Positions 43,253-54,282 of a DNA stretch of 64,000 nucleotides are shown one piece after another. The stretch's first letter is position 1, and every line of letters begins with the position of its first letter. The stretch is taken from positions 164,995,080 to 165,059,079 of the forward strand of contig NC_081413.1 in assembly GCF_030272615.1 (NCBI RefSeq), given 5' to 3'. Origin of the DNA: Cryptomeria japonica. Lineage: Eukaryota; Streptophyta; Pinopsida; Cupressales; Cupressaceae. A program made the position numbers and the translations under genes. The notes beneath the pieces were generated by a model. That model was not told the origin of the DNA. It ran no database searches and was given only the letters and a program-made list of their open reading frames with translations.

Positions 43253-45042
43253 ATATATCCACATATCCAACATTGTCATGGTGCAAGATGGCAAGCTAAA
43301 CAATTTCGTATCTTAAAAAATTGCTTTCCTCCAAGTTGTATTCTCTCAATAGTAGACTTCTTTGATAATTATACATTTAGTCCTCACACATAGATTCAAA
43401 GTGAATACTATCATTCTAATTAGGTTGCAATTTTTGTACAAGTTTTGTATAGACATGTAGAGTTTCATGTGAACAGTGTAGAATGTGGTGAAGATGAACG
43501 CATTATCATTAAGGAAGTTCATTTTTATATTAGTGATGATACTTGTTAGGACAAGAGTCATGTAGCACATTGTTTTGAGATTTTTTTTGAAAATATCATA
43601 CAACATTAGATAAATGCTTCACAACATTGGATTTGGTTTGATGGATGTGTTGGTAAGCATAAAAATTGATTAAATTTTATGTAGTCTTTTAATTAGCTAG
43701 TATAATTAAGTTTTAAAACTAATATATTAAATTTGATTTTAAATTTACAGGATAATTTAAATCTGCAAAAGCGTTCAATTGGTTGTCACAAAAGCATGCT
43801 AAACATGGTCCAATTTTTTTGTGGAACTTTTTTGAGAGTGGACATGGAAAAGGAGAGCATGATGGAGCAGGAGCATGTGTGAAGTGTGCACTTCACCAAC
43901 ATGAACTTGGAGGTACACGTTCAACGTATATTTGTGTACTTCATTCAATAAGTCTCTATTTACTTGACAATGTATCTTATGGGTCAAAGATAAATTGTTA
44001 AAATAAGTTAATTTGTAGGTAACAACATACAAAATTCAAGTAGAAAGTAGAATGATGCAAAAGTCATTTTGGTGCTCGTGACACGACATACAACAAACAC
44101 TTTTTTTCGGAAGTTAAAGATATTGATCGATCCAATCCTTATAATTGACAAACAATTAATGGTATTAGAACTTTGCATCAAGTGATGACTACATGACATA
44201 ACAAACCTCTTGTGATTTAGGTAAGAGAACTTAGAACTTGTTTCTCTATTGAAATTGCATCAGGAAAGTAAGTCATGTCTACAGAACTTAACAAACCTCT
44301 TGTGATTCAGGTAAGAGAAAAATCACGTTTTTGTGTTGATTGTATTGAAAACAACACAAATATTCAACAATGTCAAAATATTAGAGATGGATTTGTTTCA
44401 CAATGGGAGATGAAACAATTAGTCACAATGTCTCCTTATGAAGACAATGAAATTGTAGATATTCACGATCCTCTATATTCAGTTGATTATGAACGTGTGT
44501 CTGATTTAGTTGTGTCAGGTACACTTGCATTTTATTTAAATATCCTTACGTATTTTCATGTACTTTGTTTAAATTTAAATTAAATTTAAATTCTTTAGAC
44601 ATTCTATCATACACTATATAATTTAATTGTTTGTAATTTGTGGTGTACAGGTGATATTTTTGTCGTGGTTGCAGATCCTGACAATGTAGAAGGTGTTGAC
44701 TATTACCTACTAAGATGCACTAAACCAAAATATAGATTGTTAGAATTAGTGGAAGATGTTGATGGGAAACAATGTCCCACTAGACCAGTCATTGTTGAAT
44801 GTACTTATTATCAACAAACCAAGATAGATAACAATGGTGCTACATTTACTAAATACATGCCTGGCCAAAACGTTTTGCATTATAGTCACTTAGTTATAGC
44901 AACAAGTTTACATTTAGAAACTTTACCAAAAAGAGGTCGTGGCCCCCAAAAGTGAAGGTTGCCTATTGAAGATCATGAAAGGATATTAGAAATAGTAAAA
45001 GACAGAGAGGATCCAGATTTTATGTACCATGAGCTCACTTAA
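43253..45042 (+). pseudogene. D1 transposase-like gene, C-terminal part with three introns
   Basis: Resumes D1 after C. Introns bounded by GT-AG: 43653-43750, 43913-44018, 44519-44650. Exons encode GW/FDGCVG then (after intron 1) a TAA where the motif needs Gln, FKSAKAFNWLSQKHAKHG, FLWNFFESGHGKGEHDGAG, CVKCALHQHEL; then a region with NPYN; last exon GDIFVVVADPDNVEGVDYYLLRC to TAA 45040. A TGA in PQK-RLPIEDHE stands where D2 has Trp. The WxDGC and HGKGxxDGAG motifs suggest a DDE-type transposase, but I cannot name the superfamily. Confidence 0.72.
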
Positions 45043-45056
45043 CTTATTAGTACAAG

Positions 45057-46014
45057 TGAACTTATATTTTTTTGACCACGATACATGTATATATATGCAT
45101 ATATGTATGTACATTCAAGTTATTTGTTTTGGATTGTCATACATATATACATATGTAAACATGTACATTTGAGTTTTTTTTTGGATCGTCATACATATGT
45201 ATGCATGTACATTCGAGCTATTTTCGGATTGTCATACATATACACATGTACACATGTACATTTGAGTTATTTTTTGCAATATATACATATGTACACATTT
45301 ACATTTGAGTTAATTTGTTGCAACTACTTTGTAATCAAAATTTGCTCAATTTGTTCATAAATTGATCCTTACATAGTCTCTGAAGGCAAAGATTGCAAAA
45401 TTACCTATTTATATCCCCTATGCCATCTTTACTTTTTTCTCTATTTAAACTTTCATTCAATTTCTTCTTTACATGACTTCCCATATGCCTTTTTTTACTA
45501 ACCATACATTAAATAGTTAAATTATCTTAATTATCATTCTAATGATAATTAAATAAGTTTTAATTTATAATTAATCTATCTAATAGGTCTTCTAACATTG
45601 ATTGAGTAAATCAATCAAACAAGGCCTTTTCTTTGAGCAAGTAACATTTGTCCTAAAGTTCCACCTTAAATAAATAACTTAGAATTTTATATATTCTACT
45701 TCATCAAGCACATTATCAAAAAATTAATAAATTACTATTTAATTTCTTACTATTTTCACTTTTGGAATTTCAACAAATTAACTTAATTAATCATTGACAT
45801 AATTTAAAAAGTTGATTGAATTCCTTATGTTAATTGATTATTTTAATTATATTTATGTTATTAATGATGTTACATAAATATTGAAATAACAATTTATATA
45901 TTAATTCAGATTTAATGTCATTTGATATTCATTTAAGTGAAAAACATTCATAATTTTGAATTATATGTATATTTATAAGATGTGTTTATGTCAGTAATAT
46001 CATCATTTTCTAAA

Positions 46015-46017
<3 letters not shown>
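45057..46017 (+). repeat. AT-rich tail of unit D1 with short tandem repeats
   Basis: From 45080 to 45310 a unit of about 55-60 bp (core TGTCATACATATACACATGTACATTTGAGTT, given in parts) repeats four times. The rest is AT-rich without genes and matches 50340-51324 nearly base for base. Confidence 0.85.
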
Positions 46018-46058
<41 letters not shown>

Positions 46059-46241
46059 ATGTGTGTATGTGTGAGTATGTACATGTATGTGTATATGTGT
46101 GTATGTGTGAGTATGTGAGTATGTGTATGTGTATGTATGTGTGTGTGTGTGTATGTCTATATGTGTATGTGTATGTCTATGTGTGTATGTGTACACAAGT
46201 TTGTGTGTGTGTATGTGTATGTGTATGTTTGAATGTGTACA

Positions 46242-46294
<53 letters not shown>

Positions 46295-46980
46295 ATGTAT
46301 GTGTATGTGTGTATTTGCATATACATTGTATATATATGTGTATGTGTATGTGTGTGTATATTTAATGTATACATGTACATGAATGTGTAGATGCATGTAT
46401 ATGTGTATGTGTGGATGTGTATGTGTGCATGTGTGTGTGTGTGTATGTGTGTGTGTATGTGTGTACATGTACATATGTGTGTATGTGTATGTGTGCATGT
46501 GTGAGTATGTACATGTATGTGTGTATGTGTGAGTATGTGTATGTGTATGTGTATGTGTACGTGTATGTGTATATGTGTATGCATATATATGTGTATATGT
46601 ATGTGTGTATGTGCATATAAATTGTATATATATGTGCAGGTGTATGCATGTATATATGCGTATATCTATGTGTGTATATGTGTGTGTATGTGTATATGTG
46701 TGTGTCTATGTGTATGTGTGTGTATGTATGTGCATGTTTATATGTGTATATATGTGTGCGTGTGTGTGTGTGTTTGTGTGTCTGTATGTATGTGTATGTA
46801 TGTATATGTATGAGTGTACATATGCGTGTTTATATGTGTGTGTATGTGTGTATGTATGTATGTATGTATGTATGATATGTATGTGTGTGTGTGTATGTGT
46901 GTGTATGTGTGTATGTGTCTATGTTTGTGTGTGTGTATGTGTGTATGTGTGTATGTGTGTATGTATGTGTGTCTATGTAA
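46018..46980 (+). repeat. TG/TATGTG microsatellite opening unit D2
   Basis: About 960 bp, starting with a pure (GT)n run and continuing as (TATGTG)n and (TG)n mixtures. It marks the D1/D2 junction. Long Cys/Val/Tyr or His/Thr open frames are artefacts. Confidence 0.97.
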
Positions 46981-47413
46981 TATGTATGGTTCTCATACAA
47001 TGTATGGACTCATTAGATCAGTTAAGTGGACCATTCATTATCAATTAAAAAGAGTCATTATCAACTAAGTATATTAGTTAAGTGGACCATTCATGCTCAT
47101 TTTGTATGTGGACTTGACAAGTAGAATAACTTTTAAACATGTATGCATATTTAAACTTGGGTCCAATTAACTTGACATATATGTGCATGTGGGCATGTGT
47201 ATTTAGGGGTATGTAGATTTGGATTTCTTCTCATTAGCAATTTGTCCAATGGGCAATAAAAGGACTAGACTACAAAAGTATGATCGAATAAAAGAGACAA
47301 AAAAAAAGGGTTACAATACCTGCTCAAGAACAAATTCCCATTGACGATGAAGTGGTCACGATTTAGGAAAGACAAGAAATTGGTCGTAGTCAATCCATAA
47401 TTTTTATTTTGGT

Positions 47414-50323
47414 ATGGCCAATTTGATGGAGATGGATGAAGATGCTCTTTTCAATGAGATTTCAGCTGAGGATATGGTACCATAAAGAACATTAAAATTA
47501 CACTACAAAAAAATATGGGATGAATATTTTTAAGATAAATCTCTAACTGGAAAAGCATAATTGTTTGCAAAGTTATTTAGGAGAAAAGAAATGACGCTGA
47601 TTTTGGAGTTGCTGGGTGCTGATAACAAGAAGAAATCATCAGATAGACCACTAAATAAGATAGTGGTTGAAAGTTTTCAAGAAGCTCTGAAATGTATTGA
47701 GAGCATGAGTCGAACTGTTGATTTAATTGCTGCCCTGAGAGCATTAATGACTATGATTTCTAGTAATAAATTATCACATAGAAGACAAACTCAAGCAATT
47801 GCCCAGTTATTGAATGTCTCTAGAAGAACTATCTAGAGATATATTAGCAAAAGAAACATGTTCGATGAGAATATTGAAAAGAATTGGGTCAATATTTGCA
47901 GCTCAAAAAGATAGAATTGCTGAAGATGTAAAAAGACTTGTTATTGAATATTGGACCAGTCACTCTCGCGTTTCTTCCAATAAAAGAGACACTATACAAA
48001 CTAGGGATGGATATGGTACAAAAAATTCACATCCAAAATAGTTTATAGACACAATACAATGTGAACTATTTGAAGCATTCAAACAAGAATTTCCAAATGT
48101 CAAGATATGTCAAAAGATGTTTGAGGGATTACAACCATGTTTTGTGCATATCAATAAGCTACGTGAAACTTGTTGTTGTCGAAATCACATTGAATTTCAG
48201 TTGCACCTCTAGTCATATAAAAAGGCAATGGTAGAAACTAATCCAAATGTAGTCATTTTTGCAAGTACAACTCAATTTGTGAAGTCTATTTTATGTGATA
48301 GATTAGAAGGTTCAGATGAGTTCAATGTACAATGTATAAAAAATACATGTGTTGATTGTGGAGATTTGAAGAAATTTGTACAATTTGAGAATGCTGATAT
48401 TTTAGTGCAAGTTCTGTGGAAGAGATTTGAATATGAGAAATATCAAAGTTAGGAGCTGAATCGAAAAAAAATATGTTAAAAGAGAGTGAGTTGCCTTACA
48501 AAGAGTTTATGTGTAGATTTTTGAATATGATATATCCACAAATCCAACATTTCCATGGTGCAAGATGGCAAGCTAAACATTTTCGTATATCAAAAAATTG
48601 CTTTCCTCCAGGTTGTATTCTCTCAATAGTAGACTTCTCTGGGAACTATACATTCAGTCATCACACAAAGATTGAAAGTCAATACTATCATTTTGAGCAG
48701 GTTGTAATTTTTGTACAAGTTTTTTATATACATGTAGAGTTTCATGTGGACGATGTAGAATGTGGTGAATATGAACGCATTATCATTAAGGGAGTTCATT
48801 TTTATATCAATGATGATACTTGTCATGACATGAGTTATGTGGCACATTGTTTGTGAGATTTTTTTTGAAAATATGATACAGAGTCATATAAATGCTTCGT
48901 GCAACATTGGATTTGGTCTGATGGATGTGTTGGTAAGCGTAAAAATTGGTTAAAATTTATGTAGCCTTTTAATTAACTAGTATAATTAAGTTTTTAAAAC
49001 TAATATATTAGATTTGATTGTAAGATCACAAGACGATTTAAATCTGCAAAAGCGTTCAATTGGTTGTCACAACAACATGCTAAACATGGTCTAAAGTTTT
49101 TGTGGAACTTTTTTGAGAGTGGACATAGAAAATGAGAGGATGATGGAGTAGGAGCATGTGTGAAGCGTGCACTTCACCAACATGAACTCAAAGGTACACA
49201 TTCAATGTATATTTGTGTACTTTGTTTAAGAAATCTCTATTTACTTGACTATATATCTTATGGGTCAGAGTTAAATTGCTAAAATAAGTTAATGTGCAGG
49301 TAACATCATATGAAATTCAAGTGAGATAGTAGAATGGTGCAAAATTCATTTTGGTGCTTGTGACACAACATACAACAAACACTATTTTTGGGAAGTTAAA
49401 GATATTGATCAATCTAATCCTTATAATTGCCAAACAATTAATGGTATTAGAAGTTTGCATCAAGTGATGACTACAAGAAATAGAAAACCTCTTGTGATTC
49501 AAGTAAGAGAACCTAAAACTTATTTTTCTATTGAAATTGCATCAAGAAAATAAGTCATGTCTATAGAACTTAACAAACCTCTTGTGATTCAAGTAAGAGA
49601 AAAATCATGTTTTGTGTTGATTGCATTAAAAACAATGCAAATATTCAACAATGTCAGAACATTAGAGATGGATTTGCTTCATAATGGGACATGAAACAAT
49701 TAGTCGCAATGTCTCCTTATGAAAATAACAACATATTAGATATTCACGATCCTCTATATTTAGCTAATTATGAACGTGTGCCTGATTTAGTTGTGCCAGG
49801 TACACTTGCATTTTATTTAAATATCCTTACGTATTTTAATGTACTTTATTTAAATTTAATTTAAATTTGAATTCTTTATACATTCTACCATATGCTTTAT
49901 AATTTAATTGTTTGTAATTTGTGGTGTACAGGTGATATTTTTGCCAAAGTTGTGGATCTTGACAATGTAGAAGGTGTTGACTATTACCTACTAAGATGCA
50001 TTAAACCAAAATGTAAATTGTCAAAATCAGTGGAAGATGCTGATGAGCAAAAATATCCCATTGGATCAGTCATTGTTGAAGGTACTTATTATCAACAAAA
50101 CAAGATAGATTAGAATGGTGTTACATTTACTAAATACATGTTTGGCCAAAAAGTTTTGCATTATAGTCACTTAGTTATGGAAACAAGATTACATTTAGAA
50201 ACTATAAGAAAAAGAGGTCATGGCCCCCAAAAGTGGATGTTTCCTATTGAAGATCATGAAAGAATATTAGAGATAGTAAAAGACAGAGAGGATGCAAATT
50301 TTATGTACCATAATCTCACTTAA
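47414..50323 (+). pseudogene. D2 transposase-like gene with three introns
   Basis: ATG 47414 (MANLMEMDEDALFNEISAED). Stops early (two, in EYF-DKS and KA-LFAK, are TAA where D1 has CAA Gln). Then LSHRRQTQAIAQLLNVSRRT (helix-turn-helix-like), CCCRNHIEF and CVDCGDLKKF (possible metal binding), PYKEFMCRF, and the long open block 48473-48856. Introns 48933-49031 (acceptor AG now AA), 49194-49299, 49800-49931. After them FKSAKAFNW, FLWNFFESGH, then YYLLRC and GHGPQKWMFPIEDHERILEI to a TAA ending at 50323. Probably an inactive cut-and-paste transposase; superfamily not assigned. Confidence 0.75.
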
Positions 50324-51324
50324 CTTATTAGTACAAGTGAACTCATATTTTTTTTACCATGATACATGTATATATATGCATATATGTATGTACATTCGAG
50401 TTATCTTTTTGGATTGTCATACATATATACATATGTACACATGTACATTTGAGTTATTTTTTGGGATCGTCATACACATGTATGTGTGTACAATCGAGCT
50501 ATTTTTTTGGATCGTCATACATATACACATGTACATTTGAGTTATTTTTTGCAATATATACATATGTACACATTTACATTTGAGTTAATTTGTTGCAACT
50601 GCTTTGAAATCAAAATTTGCTCAATTTGTTCATAAATTGATCCTTACATAGTCGCTAAAGGCAAAGAGTGCTAAATTACCTATTTATATCCCCTATGCGA
50701 TCTTTCCTTTTTTCTCTATTTAAACTTTCATTCAATTTCTTCTTTACATGACTTCCCGTATGCCCTTTTTTACTAACCATACATTCAATAGTTAAATTGT
50801 CTTAATTAGCATTTTAATGATAATTAAATAAGTTTTAATTTTTAATTAATCTATCTAATATCTCTTCTAATATTGATTGAGTAAATCAATCAAACAAGAC
50901 CTTTTCTTTGAGCAATTAATGTTTCCCCTAAGGTTCCACCTTAAATAACTAACTTATAATTTTATATATTCAAGTTCATCAAGAACATTATCAAAAAATT
51001 AATAAATTACTATATTTATTTAATTCCTTACTATTTTCACTTTTGGAATTTCAATAAATTAACTTAATTAATCATTTACATAATTTCAAAAGATGATTAA
51101 TTAAATTAATTTCAAAAGATGACCGAGTTCCTTATGATAATTGATTATTTTAATTATATTTATGTTATTAATGATGTTACATAAATATTAAAATAACAAT
51201 CTATATATTAATTTAAATTTAATGTTATTTGATATTCATTTTAAGCAAAAAAATTCATAATTTTGAATTATATGTATATTTATAAGATGTGTTTATGTCA
51301 ATAATATCATTATTTTCCAAAAAG
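50324..51324 (+). repeat. AT-rich tail of unit D2 with short tandem repeats
   Basis: Copies of the TCATACATATACACATGTAC unit at about 50350-50580, followed by AT-rich sequence without genes; parallel to 45057-46017. Confidence 0.85.
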
Positions 51325-51368
51325 TAAAGTTACAAATATAATATTCTATTCATAAAATAAATTAAAAT

Positions 51369-52105
51369 TGTAGACACCCAAAATTGTCCAGTTTATCTAA
51401 GCTTAATTCTTCTATTAATTAAATAAATCTTTATTTATTTAATTAATTCATTTATCCTCTTCTAGCCTTATTTCTCATTTAAATAAATACATTTATTTAT
51501 TTAAATTTTCCTTTTCCTAAATTAAATAAATATCTTATTTATTTAATTATCCCACTTCTTCTATTAATTAAATAAATCTTTATTTATTTAATTAATTCAT
51601 TAACCTTTTCTACCCATGACACATGTCATTCATCTCTTAATTCATACACTACCTACCCCTTTCATTATTTTATTATTTCTTTTACCTACCCTCTAATCAT
51701 AGCCGACCTCCTTTTACACCTCTCAATCTTATCCCTCCATTTCATATAGTGTCTTCTATATAAGGAGATGCTTCCTTCATTATCAAACCCTAATGAATGA
51801 TCTTAAGGACTTGACTACACTACGATCCTACTTGCAACCACATTCCGTTCTTTGTTGAGCTCTTGTGCACATAAAATCTGAGAGCAAATATATCAAGCAA
51901 GATCAATGGAGATAGGAAGAATGGAGATCAAAACCCTATTGGACATGTGATGGTATAATTTTTGTGATTTCGTTTGATTTGCATTGTCTTAGGTAATCTT
52001 CATATGTTATGGTGGATCTTTGTTGTTGTTAGGCTAAGGTTTTGTGGTTGAATTCATTTAGCCTTTCAATATTGTTATTATTGTTATCCATTTGCACCAT
52101 ATACA
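51369..52105 (+). repeat. 5' LTR of G2 (737 bp)
   Basis: TGTAGACACCC...ATATACA (TGT...ACA). AT-rich AATTAAAT blocks fill 51400-51600, TATATAAG at 51757-51764 is the likely TATA box. Start resembles the G1 LTR (TGTAGAC). No partner LTR in the window. Confidence 0.85.
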
Positions 52106-52107
52106 TT

Positions 52108-52126
52108 TTGGCACGCCCTGTGGGAC
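52108..52126 (+). promoter_or_regulatory. Probable primer binding site of G2
   Basis: TTGGCACGCCCTGTGGGA begins three bases after the LTR. It has the TGGC...TGTGGGA look of many plant gypsy primer sites; I cannot assign the tRNA. Confidence 0.6.
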
Positions 52127-52215
52127 TCTTGTCCCTTTTGCATTTAACATCCTGGTTGCAGATTTTGTATTTTGAAGTTGCAGATCTGACATTTTCGGCA
52201 ACATTTTGATATTTT

Positions 52216-52390
52216 CGCGTCTGTACACTTTTGGATCGCGTTTTTTATTTTCTGGCGCGTCTGCAACATCTGGAGTCACGTCTGTGTCCAGAAGATGCAT
52301 CTGCATTATGTTGTCGCGTTTGTGTCTCACAAAACCACGTCTGTGTAACCTAGTTGCGTTTGTGTTGAGGTTAATCGCGTCTATGTTTAC
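52216..52390 (+). repeat. CGCGTCTGTG word array 1, about 20-bp phase
   Basis: Variants of CGCGTCTGTG start near 52216, 52237, 52255, 52277, 52297, 52315, 52336, 52355 and 52375: nine words with spacings 18-22 and unrelated sequence in between. Confidence 0.88.
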
Positions 52391-53605
52391 CAGTTTCAAA
52401 TTTTGGGTTTTTATTGATTCAGTTTTCGGATTTTGCATTTAGGGTTTCAGATCTGGTTTATTTTGAGCTAACATTTTCAAATCTAGCTAACGAAATTGGT
52501 GCAACTTGTCTTGAAAGTTAAATCGTTTGGTCGAAGGCCCCTATTTCACAAAGTCTTTTGGGTTTAAAAATTTACCTAACTTGTGTGCTTGCAGGAAGGG
52601 GTAATCATTTGAAACAATCCAAACTACTAACAACTCTTTGTTGCAGGTCCTTGGCAAGGGTTTTTGGATTTTTATTGTGTGTCTTGTTTTCATAGACTAG
52701 CAAACACTTCAATTGGTGCACTAAAATTGAATCATTGTTTTTTGTGTCTTGAGCAATAGGCTCTTTTTTGTTTAATCTTTAGAGGGCCTGTCTTCCCGTG
52801 TGGTCATTAGGACTACTAGTGAGAAGAGAACGACCCAAGTGGTAGCGAGGAAAACCCACCTCTTCTGAAACACTATAAACAAATGTATTCATGGTGAAAA
52901 CTATGAATAACGTGTGCTGATTAGTTCATACCAACACTATGTCTCCCCATAAACCTGTTTGATCAAATTTATTTGATCATTTGTAAGGCGTAACCCCTAC
53001 CGGCTGGGAGCCTTCTGTATTTACAGAGCTGAAAGTGCCGCATGTATGGCCACATGAGCGGATGCCCTTACTAGCACCTTTTTGTTTTAGAAGCCCAAAT
53101 CCTTCTAGTTGTTGGGGCAGGAGGTTGGACCTCTGGTAGCGGCCCACACACATACGGTTCTTAGTAGAGATACAAAGTTCACCACGGGGAGTTTTTGTGG
53201 GGACTGATGCTTGGCTGACCCGAGAAGTGAGTGCCGAGGGTGGAGCTAGTGAGGTCAAGCATCTAAGTATCCGCTCTGAATAGCGTAGCCTCGGGGGTAA
53301 AACCCCATGTGGGATCAACAACTATTGTCTTGGCCAGCCATAAGAATTGTGCTTGACTTATTTTAAACATTCAAAACATTCAAGACCAAACAACAAAACA
53401 TTGTGTCTTTTGTGTCTTCAAGTGTATGCAAAACATTCTTACATCAAACAACACACTTTTTTTTTTTGGAGTCATTTTTTAGTCTAGACACTTGCCAACA
53501 TTGAGTCCTCATCAACAATGTGTCACAAAAATTAGTCAAATAGTTAGATTTGGTCACAACAAAACGAATTCATAGATTGGAAAAAATTGTACAAATTTTA
53601 CAGAA

Positions 53606-53790
53606 ACGCGTCTGTGTCGGACATAATAGCGTCTGTGTTGTATAACCACGTCTATGAAGGGAAGAAACGCGTCTGTGTTTACAGAATCAACATTACACTT
53701 TGCATAAAAATCTCAGAAATGTGTATGTGTTAAATAGAGCCGCTTCTGCGTCAGGAAACCACTTCTGTGAAGTATACAGGCCTGTGTGTG
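53606..53790 (+). repeat. CGCGTCTGTG word array 2, about 20-bp phase
   Basis: Words at about 53606, 53627, 53647, 53667, 53718, 53739, 53759 and 53779; one expected position near 53690 is empty. Same word and phase as array 1, 1.2 kb downstream. Confidence 0.85.
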
Positions 53791-54282
53791 TTTAGAATTG
53801 AAAAACTGTTACAGCCCAGCAAACAAACACAGTCAGTTTCGGAATTCTTGAGCTTCCTAGGTTTTTTCTCCAGGTTTTCATCTAGCATTCAACCTGTCTT
53901 TGGGTCTCACAAAGTCCATCATTTCTTTACATCTTGCATTAAATTTACATTTGTCTAAACTTGAGTCAAAAGGTCACTTGCTTGTCCTCATCATACTTTT
54001 TCAACACACTACATACAACAACACTTGGCTAAGTGGTCCCTCATCAAGGTTTCTTACCTTTGGGTCTCATTTGGTCTTACTTAGAGTCAAGATTAACTTA
54101 CCTCATCAAGAGAAACTATCCTCTCTTTGGATGTCACACCTACTCTACTACATACATACTTGGTCTTACACTTTGGACATTGCAAATACACTTTAGATTC
54201 ATTTACATTCCGTCCAACTCTTAGTCTTCCATACTCTTTCCATTTTCATCTAGTCTCACACATCTTGGTCAATACCTAGTTC

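Larger units (their letters stand above)
33975..46017 (+). mobile_element. Unit D1: microsatellite plus transposase-like gene, split by element C
   Basis: Same order as D2 (46018-51324): microsatellite, the phrase GGTTCTCATACAA-TGGACTCATTAGATC, gene, AT-rich tail ending CATTTTCTAAAAAGT. Without C it is about 4.8 kb, against 5.3 kb for D2, most of the difference being microsatellite length. D2 begins where D1's tail ends, so the two form a direct tandem duplication. No terminal inverted repeats were seen. Confidence 0.7.
46018..51324 (+). mobile_element. Unit D2: second, uninterrupted copy of the D unit
   Basis: Direct repeat of D1 lacking element C. It ends at CATTATTTTCCAAAAAGT (51324), after which the sequence has no counterpart in D1, where the next microsatellite starts instead. 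Confidence 0.75.
52127..54282 (+). other. Long non-coding leader of G2
   Basis: No ORF of note before the gag ATG; an in-frame TAG at 54277 is six bases upstream of it. Contains two arrays of CGCGTCTGTG words (listed separately) and a GGGCCTGTCTTCC block at 52784 that recurs at 33727. Probably transcribed genomic-RNA leader. Confidence 0.7.

Noticed and set aside
46019-47068. Similar repeat frames in the second microsatellite
   Set aside because: Same artefact; no start context, no domain.
33975-51324. D1 and D2 as two independent transposon insertions
   Set aside because: They are directly adjacent, same orientation, no target duplication or terminal inverted repeat seen; tandem duplication fits better.
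52977-53321. Minus-strand 114-codon frame in the G2 leader
   Set aside because: No homology, no start context and it lies in the non-coding leader; most likely chance.
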